64,000 nt of DNA, from assembly GCF_007993935.1 (NCBI RefSeq), contig NZ_VITY01000008.1, positions 124,001-188,000 on the forward strand. Direction: 5' to 3'. Source of the stretch: Bradyrhizobium macuxiense (GTDB lineage: Bacteria > Pseudomonadota > Alphaproteobacteria > Rhizobiales > Xanthobacteraceae). Below are positions 42,325 through 49,596 of this stretch, piece after piece. The notes beneath the pieces are model-generated. The model saw nothing but the letters and a program-made list of their open reading frames with translations. It was not told the origin of the DNA and ran no database searches. Within the stretch, counting starts at the first letter, position 1; each line of letters starts with the position of its first letter. A program made the position numbers and the translations under genes.

Positions 42325-42912
42325 TCAGCCGCGGAAATCCTCGTGCAACAGGCCGAACAGCAAATGGTCCTGCCAGATCCCGTTGATGCAGAGATAGCGC
42401 CGCGCCAGGCCCTCGCGGGTGAACCCGCACTTCTCCAGCACCCGGATCGACGACGCATTGGAGGGGATGCAGGCCGCCTCGATGCGATGCAGATTGAGCT
42501 CGCCGAACAGCGAGGGCAGCAGCACTCGCAGCGCCGTCGTCATGTAGCCGCGATGGGCATGCGGCAGGCCGACCCAATAGCCGATCGTGCCGGCCTGTAC
42601 GATGCCGCGGCGGACATTGGCCAGCGTGATCCCGCCGATCATCACCCCGTCCGATTCGCGGAAGATGATGAACGGATAGGAGCGATCGGCGGCGATATCC
42701 TCGGAGTAGCGGCGCAGCCTGCGGCGGAAGCCGGCGCGGGTCAGGTCGTCGGAGGGCCAGATCGGCTCCCAAGGCGTGAGATAGGCGCGGCTGAACTCGC
42801 GCAATTGCGCCCATTGCGGGAAATCCGACATTTGCGGCGCACGCAGCAACAGCCCGTGACCGCGCGGCATCAGTGCAGCGGGTCCACCGGACGGCAAACG
42901 AAACAGGGCCAT
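42325..42912 (-). CDS. RimJ/RimL-like N-acetyltransferase (GNAT)
   Basis: The protein has 195 residues from the ATG at 42912; upstream frame is in a repeat. Motifs of the RimJ type are the acceptor region QLREFSRAYLTPWEPIWP and acetyl-CoA elements YWVGLPHAHRGYMTTALR, NLHRIEAACIPSNASSIRVLEKCGF and REGLARRYLCINGIWQDHLLF. E. coli RimJ acetylates the N-terminus of ribosomal protein S5. Here the target cannot be fixed. It lies downstream of a palindromic repeat. Confidence 0.9.
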   Translation of the reverse strand: MALFRLPSGGPAALMPRGHGLLLRAPQMSDFPQWAQLREFSRAYLTPWEPIWPSDDLTRAGFRRRLRRYSEDIAADRSYPFIIFRESDGVMIGGITLANVRRGIVQAGTIGYWVGLPHAHRGYMTTALRVLLPSLFGELNLHRIEAACIPSNASSIRVLEKCGFTREGLARRYLCINGIWQDHLLFGLLHEDFRG

Positions 42913-42937
42913 GGCCCAACACTCCCGCCTATTGCTC

Positions 42938-43093
42938 CCTCGCCCCGCCCTTGCGGGGCCGAGACGAGCAAAGCTCGCTCTTCGAGCGTTGGGGTGAGGG
43001 GCTGCTTTCCACAAGCGAGCCGATTGTTGGGATCTGTACCCCCTCACCCGGATTGCTGCGCAATCCGACCTCTCCCCGCAGGCGGGGAGAGGT
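42938..43093. repeat. Long imperfect inverted-repeat element (CTC/GGGGAG family)
   Basis: The left end CCCCGCCCTTGCGGGGCC and right end CCTCTCCCCGCAGGCGGGGAGAGG are hairpins that flank an interior with TGAGGGGCTG / CCCCCTCACC. It is related to the elements at 18641-18805 and 52098-52232. It lies between a GNAT gene and an M16 peptidase gene. Confidence 0.75.
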
Positions 43094-43098
43094 AACTT

Positions 43099-44388
43099 CT
43101 AATGCAGCAGCGTCTTTGCCTTCGACTGCGTCAATCCTTCCGCAAAAGACACCGCCGTGTCCAGACCTCTTCCGCTGCCGAGGGCAACAACGGCGGGCCG
43201 GCTGCGCGACAGCAGCGCGCGGGCGGCGTTGCGGCTCGATTCGACGCTGACCGCATCGATCCGTGCCACCAGCTCCTCCACCGTCTGCGGCCGGCCATAG
43301 GCTAGCACATGGCGTGCCAGCTGCTCGGCCCGGGATGAACAGCTTTCCAGCGCCATCAACAGCCCGGCCTTCATCTGCGCCTTGGCGCGCGCGACCTCGG
43401 CCTCGGTCAGGGTCTCCACGGCGTCATTGATGACGTCGACGATGACTTCCATCATCTCCGGCGCGTCGGCCGGATCGGTCCCGGTGTAGAGGCCGAAGAA
43501 GCCGGTGTCGGTGTAGGGGGCGTGGAAGGTGTAGATCGAGTAGCACAGCCCGCGCTTCTCGCGCACCTCCTGGAACAGCCGCGACGACATCCCGCCGCCC
43601 AGCGTGTTGGTGAAGACCTGCAGCGAGAACAGCGACAGGTCGGTCTGTGGCACGCCTTCCAGCGCCAGCGTCAGATGCGCCTGCTCGAGATCGCGGTGCA
43701 CCACCTTTGAGCCGCCCTTGCCGAACATCGCCGGCTGCGGTTTCGGCGCCGGCGTGGCGTCGAAGCTCGCGAACTTCTGCGTGACGTCCTCGACGACCCG
43801 CTTGTGGTCGACGGCGCCGGCGGCGGCGACCACCATGTCGGGGGCGCGGTAATGGGTCGAGAGATAGCCGCGCAGCGTATCGCGGTTGAAGGCCTTCAGC
43901 GTCTTGGCGGTGCCGAGCAGCGAACGCCCCATCGGCTGGTCCGGGTAGCAGAGCTCGTTGAGATGCTCGAACACGACGTCGTCGGGCGTATCCTGCGCCG
44001 CGCCGATCTCCTGCACGATGACGCTCTTCTCGCGCTCGAGCTCGTCCGGCACGAAGGTCGGGTTGGCGAGGATGTCGGAGAGCACGTCGAGCGCCAGCGG
44101 CACGTCCGCCTTCATCACCCGCGCATAATAGGCCGTGGTCTCGGTCGAGGTGCCAGCATTGAGGTCGCCGCCGACCGCCTCGATCTCCTCGACGATTTCG
44201 CGCGAGGAGCGCCGCGCGGTGCCTTTGAACGCCATGTGTTCGAGCAGATGCGAGATGCCGTGTTCGTTCGGCTTCTCGTCGCGACCGCCGACCCCGGCCC
44301 AGACCCCAAGCGCCGCGGTTTCCAGATGCGGCATGGTGTCGGTGACCACGGTCAGGCCGCTCGGCAGCTTGGTGATCTCAACGCTCAT
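43099..44388 (-). CDS. M16 family zinc peptidase (processing-peptidase-like)
   Basis: This 429-residue protein has the inverted zinc motif H-x-x-E-H in HLLEHMAFKGT, and the downstream Glu in EIEAVGGDLNAGTSTETTAYYA. The C-terminal half is the inactive repeat. It resembles mitochondrial processing peptidase beta and bacterial PqqL/YmxG. The alphaproteobacterial member is cytoplasmic or membrane-associated and its substrates are unclear. The start codon shares its A with the stop of thrC (TGATG), so the two genes are translationally coupled. Confidence 0.94.
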   Translation of the reverse strand: MSVEITKLPSGLTVVTDTMPHLETAALGVWAGVGGRDEKPNEHGISHLLEHMAFKGTARRSSREIVEEIEAVGGDLNAGTSTETTAYYARVMKADVPLALDVLSDILANPTFVPDELEREKSVIVQEIGAAQDTPDDVVFEHLNELCYPDQPMGRSLLGTAKTLKAFNRDTLRGYLSTHYRAPDMVVAAAGAVDHKRVVEDVTQKFASFDATPAPKPQPAMFGKGGSKVVHRDLEQAHLTLALEGVPQTDLSLFSLQVFTNTLGGGMSSRLFQEVREKRGLCYSIYTFHAPYTDTGFFGLYTGTDPADAPEMMEVIVDVINDAVETLTEAEVARAKAQMKAGLLMALESCSSRAEQLARHVLAYGRPQTVEELVARIDAVSVESSRNAARALLSRSRPAVVALGSGRGLDTAVSFAEGLTQSKAKTLLH

Positions 44389-45803
44389 CAGGCAACTCCC
44401 TGCTTGGCGGCACGGCTGACCGACAGCACGAAGCGCTCGACCTCCGCGGCATCATTCTTCATGACCGTCATCTGCTCGGATTTCGTCATCAACCCGCCGA
44501 GCCAGGCCGGCAGCTGCGGACGCACGCCGCAGGCGGCCTCGACCGCGTCGGGGAATTTGGCCGCATGCGCGGTCGACAGCACGATGTTCGGGATCTTGGA
44601 GTCCGAAGTGTCGCGATCGGCGACCGCGAGCGCCACCGCGGTGTGCGGATCGACCAGATCGCCGGCCTCGCGCCAGGCGGCGCGGATCGCCGCCGCCGTC
44701 TCGGTCTCGTCGGCGCGGCCGGCGTCGAAATCGCGGCGCACCGCGGCCAGCGTCGCATCCGGCAGCACGAAACGGCCGGACTGCTTCAGCGAGGCCATCA
44801 GACGGCGGACCTGATCGGCATCGCGGCCGCTCGCCTCGAACAGCAGCCGCTCGAAATTCGAGGACACCTGGATGTCCATCGAGGGCGATGCCGTGGCGTG
44901 AACCTCGCGCACCTCGTAATTGCCGGTCTTGAGCGTGCGCGGCAGGATGTCGTTGACGTTGGCGGCGATCCGCAGCCAGCGGATCGGCAGCCCCATGCGC
45001 TTCGCGACATAGCCGGCGAAGATGTCGCCGAAATTGCCGGTCGGCACCGTGAAGTCGACCGTGCGCTGCGGCGCGCCGAGCGCCACCGCCGAGGTGAAAT
45101 AATAGACCACCTGCGCCACGATGCGCGCCCAGTTGATCGAGTTGACGCCGGACAGCGCCACCGCGTCGCGGAAGCGATGGTTGTTGAACATCTCCTTCAC
45201 CAGCGCCTGGCAATCGTCGAACGTGCCTTCGATCGCGAGCGCGTGGACGTTGGACGCGCCGGTCGTCGTCATCATGCGACGCTGCACCTCGGAGATGCGC
45301 CCGTTCGGGAACAGCACGACGAGATCGACATTGTCGAGATTGGCGAACGCCTCGACCGCGGCGCCGCCGGTATCACCCGAGGTTGCGACCACGATGGTGG
45401 TGCGCTGCGCGCGCTTGGCCAGCACGTGATCCATCAGCCGCGAGATCAGCTGCATCGCGACGTCCTTGAACGCCAGCGTCGGCCCGTGGAACAGCTCGAG
45501 CAGGAACTGGTTCGGCCCGGCCTGGTCGAGCGGCACCACCGCGGGATGGCGGAACGTGGCATAGGCTTCGTTGGCCATGCGGCCGAGCTCGGCATCGGAA
45601 ATCTCGCCGGCGGCGAACGGCCTGATGATCTCGACCGCGACCTCCCAATAGGGACGGCCGAAGAATCCGGCGATGGTCTCATGCGACAGCTGCGGCCAGG
45701 TCTCGGGCACGTAGAGCCCGCCGTCGCGGGCAAGCCCGGTCAGCATCACATCGCAGAAGCCAAGCACCGGGGCCTCACCCCTGGTCGAAATATACCGCGT
45801 CAA
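44388..45803 (-). CDS. thrC: Threonine synthase
   Basis: The protein has 471 residues. It begins at a TTG (45801-45803) because GGAGGG stands four bases upstream and the known N-terminus of the family, TRYISTRGEAPVLGF, starts right there. A TTG four codons earlier overlaps the ribosome site itself. The enzyme turns O-phosphohomoserine into threonine with pyridoxal phosphate. The PLP lysine is in GPTLAFKDVAMQL, and phosphate-binding motifs VATSGDTGGAAVEAF and FTVPTGNFGDIFAGY are clear. It is coupled by TGATG to the M16 peptidase gene downstream. Confidence 0.95.
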   Translation of the reverse strand: MTRYISTRGEAPVLGFCDVMLTGLARDGGLYVPETWPQLSHETIAGFFGRPYWEVAVEIIRPFAAGEISDAELGRMANEAYATFRHPAVVPLDQAGPNQFLLELFHGPTLAFKDVAMQLISRLMDHVLAKRAQRTTIVVATSGDTGGAAVEAFANLDNVDLVVLFPNGRISEVQRRMMTTTGASNVHALAIEGTFDDCQALVKEMFNNHRFRDAVALSGVNSINWARIVAQVVYYFTSAVALGAPQRTVDFTVPTGNFGDIFAGYVAKRMGLPIRWLRIAANVNDILPRTLKTGNYEVREVHATASPSMDIQVSSNFERLLFEASGRDADQVRRLMASLKQSGRFVLPDATLAAVRRDFDAGRADETETAAAIRAAWREAGDLVDPHTAVALAVADRDTSDSKIPNIVLSTAHAAKFPDAVEAACGVRPQLPAWLGGLMTKSEQMTVMKNDAAEVERFVLSVSRAAKQGVA

Positions 45804-45813
45804 ACCGCCCTCC
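45801..45813 (-). promoter_or_regulatory. Ribosome-binding site that sets a TTG start for thrC
   Basis: Read on the minus strand, GGAGGGCGGT comes directly before TTGACG. The purine run 45808-45813 is four bases from the TTG, which is the best ribosome site in the region. Confidence 0.7.
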
Positions 45814-46007
45814 AAAGGCTTCGATCCGAGCCTTAAGCCTTTGATATCATGGATTTATCGAGTTCGCCGCATGCGGACCGAACGGTTCACCATAGAAGAT
45901 CGGGCTCACAATGGGTAGCCCGAAGCACGCGCCTCGGGGGGCGCGGGGTGCGGCGGGTGACGTTGTCTCTCGATCGACCGTCCACCGTCCGCGCCGCATT
46001 CACCGAT

Positions 46008-46128
46008 GTCGTCCTGGCGAAAGCCAGGACCCATAACCACCGCGCTCGGCGATGAACGGGATAGCGGCCCCAGCGCCGCACAACAATTGACATTCGGGGT
46101 AATGGGTCCTGGCTTTCGCCAGGACGAC
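46008..46128. repeat. Palindromic repeat, GTCGTCCCGGCGAA family (copy 2)
   Basis: The arms GTCGTCCTGGCGAAAGCCAGGACCCAT and ATGGGTCCTGGCTTTCGCCAGGACGAC are an exact inverted pair. The base change from CCCGG to CCTGG is compensated in both arms and in each sub-hairpin, which indicates selection for the fold or gene conversion between arms. Confidence 0.88.
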
Positions 46129-46155
46129 ACTGAGTTTGCTGCACGGCATTTCTTC

Positions 46156-46193
46156 GTCGTTCCGGGCTCTCGCTTCGCGAGCCCCGGAATGAC
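46156..46193. repeat. Short palindromic repeat, GTCATTCCGG family (copy 4)
   Basis: GTCGTTCCGGGCTCTCGC and GCGAGCCCCGGAATGAC pair around a short loop. It is a minimal single-hairpin member, compared with the two-arm copies elsewhere. Confidence 0.8.
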
Positions 46194-46220
46194 GGCGGAG
46201 AGAGGTCGGCGATATACGCC

Positions 46221-46847
46221 CTACCCTTTCGGCGGCGCCAGCGGCTGCACGATTTCCTGGAACGGCGGCAGCGCCTCGCAGCGGGCGGCGTGGGCCTTGA
46301 GCGCCGGATAGCGCGCATCGAACAGATGCGGATGCGCCTCGCCGGTGAAGCGCAGCGCGCAGGCCACCGCGATATCGGCATGACCGATGCGATCGCCGAG
46401 CCAATACGGCGACACGACCGACGCACGCACCTGCTCCAGCACCGCGAGCACGCCCGATATCTGCGCTTCGCAACGCTCGACCCAGAGCTTCAACTGCTCC
46501 TTGCGCAGCACGCGCTCATAGACAAGGCTCACCGCCTTGTCGGCGAGCCCGGTTGCCAGCGCCGTGATGCGCAGATGCTTGCGCCGCTCGGGCCCCGACC
46601 GCGCGATCATCGCCTTCTCCGGCCCGACCAGCTCGTCGAGATAATCCAGGATCGCACCGCTCTCGATCAGCGCCTCGCCGTCGTCGAGCACCAGCGTCGG
46701 CACCCGCCGCACCGGATTGTACGCTGCGACCTTGTCGGCATCGCCGAAGGTCGACCACGGCTTGTGCTCGAACGGCAATCCATAGAGCCGCAACGCAATC
46801 GCGGTGCGGCGGACAAAGGGCGAGTCGTACTGGCCGATCAGGAACAT
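46221..46847 (-). CDS. Glutathione S-transferase family protein
   Basis: This 208-residue protein has an N-terminal thioredoxin-like domain (MFLIGQYDSPFVRRTAIALRLYGL, then NPVRRVPTLVLDDGEALIESGAILDYLDE) with the cis-Pro and the glutathione-binding ESGAI, and an all-helical C-terminal domain. The catalytic Ser/Tyr region DSPFVRR is present. The substrate is unknown. It is cytoplasmic. Confidence 0.92.
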   Translation of the reverse strand: MFLIGQYDSPFVRRTAIALRLYGLPFEHKPWSTFGDADKVAAYNPVRRVPTLVLDDGEALIESGAILDYLDELVGPEKAMIARSGPERRKHLRITALATGLADKAVSLVYERVLRKEQLKLWVERCEAQISGVLAVLEQVRASVVSPYWLGDRIGHADIAVACALRFTGEAHPHLFDARYPALKAHAARCEALPPFQEIVQPLAPPKG

Positions 46848-47004
46848 CTGTCATCTCGAAGGTCATGCCGCGGCAGGCCTTTGCTCTCGAAAGCAGGGCG
46901 TTCGAGATGTGGCGGCCAAGCCAGGGTCAGAGGTTGCGCTTTGCACCATCCTAGATGGGCTGCGCGGCATTGCAACATGCGAGGGATGCGGGAATGCTGC
47001 AGCG

Positions 47005-47295
47005 TCACTCGGCAAGAAGCGTTGGCAACACGCCCGACCGTGCCAGCTGTGCCGCCGCGTGCTCAATGTTTGCCCGCGTTACAGATTTAACGACCACCAG
47101 ATTCGGCTCAAAGAATATGCCGCCGCGCTGCAATTCATCCTCTATCTCCTGACCGAGACGCGCCGCGTCATAGATATTCAAGCGGTACCTTTTTCCCGAA
47201 GCGTTGATCGACGCTTGCGAAAACCAGCCCTTTGCCTCCACTTCCCATTCGTAGTCTGCAAAGTCCGCCGGCAGTTCCAGTGAAAAATCTGACAT
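47005..47295 (-). CDS. Hypothetical protein, 96 residues
   Basis: The ATG at 47295 is preceded by AGAGGAT. The product starts MSDFSLELPADFADYEWEVE, has LNIYDAARLGQEIEDELQRGG and ends with a helical segment. No signal peptide or membrane segment is visible, and I do not recognise a family. The GNAT gene lies 13 bases upstream on the same strand, so they are probably cotranscribed. Confidence 0.75.
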   Translation of the reverse strand: MSDFSLELPADFADYEWEVEAKGWFSQASINASGKRYRLNIYDAARLGQEIEDELQRGGIFFEPNLVVVKSVTRANIEHAAAQLARSGVLPTLLAE

Positions 47296-47308
47296 ATCAT
47301 CCTCTTCC

Positions 47309-47902
47309 CTACCCAATCACCGGCACATGCCGCGCCGCATCGCGCGGCAGTTTGCCATTGAGCCTCGGATCATCCGCTACCTCGATCTGCCGCTTGAAGG
47401 CACGAAAGCCGGAGCGCTGGTAGAACGCGACGGCTGCGGGATGATCGAAGGTGCAGGTGTGGACCCAGACTCGGCTGACGTCGCGCGCCCACGCGATCTC
47501 GAGCGCACGATTCATCAAGAAGCGCGCGGCGCCGGTGCCGATGAATTTTGCGGTGACGCCGAAATAGAGCAACTGGCATTCGCCACCCACGCTGAAATCG
47601 AGTTCGAGCAGGCCTTCATCCTGGCCATCCACGACCAGCCCGTAGAGCTCGACGCCGGGCGCGTGAATCCGCGAGGCGAGATCGGCGTCGTCGAGCCCGG
47701 TGCGGGTGAACCACAGCCACGCCTCGCCGACCCGGCGGTAGAGATCGCGGTACCAATCGAGCGCGGGCGAATCGACCTTGCGCAGGCGCCACACGCCCGG
47801 CGGATCGTCGCGCAGTGGCGGGCGCGCAGTCATTTCCAGATGTGTGACGACGGCGGCGATCTTGCCATGAGGGATGTCGGAGTAACCGTCGGGCAGCAGC
47901 AT
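47309..47902 (-). CDS. GNAT family acetyltransferase
   Basis: The protein has 197 residues from the ATG at 47902; earlier frame lies in a repeat. Motifs are VELYGLVVDGQDEGLLELDF, CQLLYFGVTAKFIGTGAARFLMNRALE (acetyl-CoA site, G-T-G-A) and VWVHTCTFDHPAAVAFYQRSGFRAFKRQ. The substrate is unknown. It is upstream of a 96-residue gene with 13 bases between. Confidence 0.9.
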   Translation of the reverse strand: MLLPDGYSDIPHGKIAAVVTHLEMTARPPLRDDPPGVWRLRKVDSPALDWYRDLYRRVGEAWLWFTRTGLDDADLASRIHAPGVELYGLVVDGQDEGLLELDFSVGGECQLLYFGVTAKFIGTGAARFLMNRALEIAWARDVSRVWVHTCTFDHPAAVAFYQRSGFRAFKRQIEVADDPRLNGKLPRDAARHVPVIG

Positions 47903-48008
47903 TAAGCGACCTTTGTTTCTGCGTATCGGTCGGAGATATTCGCATGTCGCGGCAGATGCAATGCAGAGCGCAACAAGTAGAGCGCACAGCGCTTGCCACA
48001 TACTCACC

Positions 48009-48130
48009 GTCGTCCCGGCGAAGGCCGGGACCCATAACCACCGATGCCAATTGTTCTTGCGCGCTGGGGCCACAACGCTGTTCAACAACGCAACCCTGTG
48101 GTTATGGGTCCCGGCCTTCGCCGGGACGAC
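48009..48130. repeat. Palindromic repeat, GTCGTCCCGGCGAA family (copy 3)
   Basis: The arms GTCGTCCCGGCGAAGGCCGGGACCCAT and ATGGGTCCCGGCCTTCGCCGGGACGAC form an exact inverted pair, and each is also a hairpin. Confidence 0.88.
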
Positions 48131-48226
48131 AGCGGGTTTGTGGCGCCCTCCTCCTCACCCAACGGCAAGCTCAGCGACGACACGCCGCGCGCGATGCTCA
48201 AGGTGCAGGAGAAGCAGACGAGCTAA
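48131..48226 (+). pseudogene. Possible C-terminal gene remnant next to a repeat
   Basis: Directly after the repeat, one frame reads SSSPNGKLSDDTPRAMLKV and then QEKQTS before TAA at 48224-48226. The composition is protein-like and the codons are typical, but no start or family is visible. It may be the 3' end of a gene cut off by the repeat, or chance. Confidence 0.25.
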
Positions 48227-48331
48227 CCAACGACATCCGCTGTCGTTCATTCGAACGTCCAAGTCCAATGAGCGGGTAGACCTGCTTGAGCTCGCTTTGA
48301 GGGAGGGCTCCCCATGCCCTCCCGCATTCCG

Positions 48332-48592
48332 TTAATTGCCAACCCACACATTGCCGTAAGCGTCGAAATCGTCCTTCGGCTTGTAGCCGGAATCGCGCAG
48401 GTTCCGCATGTGCATCGCGTGGTCGCTGACATCGCCATTGAGACTGGCGTTGGCGTTGAGCACCGCAGGGCTCAGCGCGGTACCCATCACGAGATGATGA
48501 TGGTGGGTCCGGTGTCCTGCCGTTCGAGCATCAGCAAGTGCCGCCGTGGAGAGAGAAGCAACTGCGATCGAAACAAGAATGATTTTCGTCAT
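48332..48592 (-). CDS. Small exported His-rich protein
   Basis: The protein has 86 residues from the ATG at 48592, which is preceded by AGGAGCTGACC. A signal peptide MTKIILVSIAVASLSTAALA ends before DARTAGHRTHHHHLVMG. The mature part holds the histidine cluster HRTHHHH and the short motif DHAMHMRNLRDSG. Metal binding is a possible role, but only by composition. No family was recognised. Confidence 0.8.
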   Translation of the reverse strand: MTKIILVSIAVASLSTAALADARTAGHRTHHHHLVMGTALSPAVLNANASLNGDVSDHAMHMRNLRDSGYKPKDDFDAYGNVWVGN

Positions 48593-48831
48593 GGTCAGCT
48601 CCTGTGAATTAACCAGTCGAGCTTTCAATCGCTTCCGGAAAATTCGTTCTCGCGCCGCATGTGAAAATCGCCACAGCGCGGTGTCGATCACGATCGATCA
48701 GACTAGCAGGCGGAAGCCACTGCTTCTTGGACCGCCGCGCACTGCGCAACGAGAAGTCCGTGCGCAAATCGCAAACGCTCGCTGCAGGAGATCCAGCTGC
48801 GTCACCAGGTTGATGGCACAAAGTGAATAGT

Positions 48832-48856
48832 GGGTCCCCCGCTTTCGCCGGGACGA
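48832..48856. repeat. Half copy of the GTCGTCCCGGCGAA-family repeat
   Basis: GGGTCCCCCGCTTTCGCCGG and GACGAC match only the right arm of the family. The partner arm is missing. Confidence 0.6.
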
Positions 48857-48890
48857 CGGCGGCGTTTGTGGCGTGGCCTTGCGGCTTCCC

Positions 48891-48965
48891 TTACCACGAC
48901 ATCGGCTTGATCGCCTCCGCGGTTGCCGCTTCCACGGCCGGCCGGCCGATCGATGCAAATGACGC
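48891..48965 (-). pseudogene. Fragment resembling the C-terminus of a penicillin acylase
   Basis: Reading the minus strand gives SIGRPAVEAATAEAIKPMSW and a stop at 48891-48893. The core AVEAATAEAI is the same as in the C-terminal tail of the intact acylase at 49597. About 34 of 41 bases match over the alignment. No start or upstream domain remains, so this is a decayed or truncated fragment. Confidence 0.45.
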
Positions 48966-49077
48966 CGAGGCGACATCCATCCAGCAAAACCCTAGATCAA
49001 CCAATGATTGTATGATTCCGTTAAGCCACGGACTTTAGTTTCAAGAGCGAAATGGCGACCTTCCGACGGAGGCGAGT

Positions 49078-49569
49078 TTGTCAAATATCGAATCAAGCCC
49101 AAGCGTTGCCCGGGTCGCTCCTCGCCAATACTCCTTCGGCCAAGCAGCCATAATATTTCTGGTCGTCAATCCGCCGATATCCACGCCATTGTTCTTCCTG
49201 ACGACAACGATCGCCAATCACGACTCGCTTGCCGACAAGATCGACGCATCCCTGGGAATGCTCCTCAACGTCTACGGATGGTTCACCTGCTATGCCATCG
49301 GCATTGTCCCATCGCTCATCACCGCCCGGGCTTATTTTAAGAGCTACGATTACCGGAGACCTGCCGGCCTCCGGCTCCTTGTCGCGACACTGCTGGGAGC
49401 GCTTGTCTATTTGATCGTGTACTTGCTGGCCCTGTTCTTCCTCGAGGGCGGCAAGATCCTACTCATCGACCTGGTGTTCTCGCTCTACGGCGCGGGTGCA
49501 GGCGCGGTGGCGACCTTCATTTGCGCGTTGATCATGGAGACCTCCGTCAAGCCGATGCAGACGAGGTGA
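49078..49569 (+). CDS. Integral membrane protein, four segments, unknown function
   Basis: The protein has 163 residues. It begins at a TTG (49078) with GGAGG 6 bases upstream. Membrane segments are at about 20-42, 64-85, 99-120 and 127-152. A conserved-looking NPP lies in the first loop. I do not recognise a family. Codon use and GC are slightly lower than neighbours. It separates the acylase-like fragment from the intact acylase gene, so local rearrangement is possible. Confidence 0.72.
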   Translation: MSNIESSPSVARVAPRQYSFGQAAIIFLVVNPPISTPLFFLTTTIANHDSLADKIDASLGMLLNVYGWFTCYAIGIVPSLITARAYFKSYDYRRPAGLRLLVATLLGALVYLIVYLLALFFLEGGKILLIDLVFSLYGAGAGAVATFICALIMETSVKPMQTR

Positions 49570-49596
49570 CGACGGCGGAACTCCCGGCGTCTCCCC

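Larger units (their letters stand above)
45804..46220. other. Gene-free 417-base interval with two repeat families
   Basis: No gene is supported. It holds a GTCGTCCTGG-type palindrome (46008-46128) immediately followed by a GTCATTCCGG-type palindrome (46156-46193). Bases 45830-46000 are unexplained. Confidence 0.55.
47903..48331. other. Gene-free 429-base interval with a palindromic repeat and a coding relic
   Basis: The palindromic repeat at 48009-48130 is followed at once by a short open frame on the plus strand (48131-48226) that looks like a C-terminal relic. No complete gene is supported. Confidence 0.5.
48593..49077. other. Gene-free 485-base interval with half repeat and gene fragment
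   Basis: It holds a half copy of a palindromic repeat (48832-48856) and a relic of a penicillin-acylase C-terminus (48891-48965, minus strand). No complete gene is supported. Confidence 0.55.
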
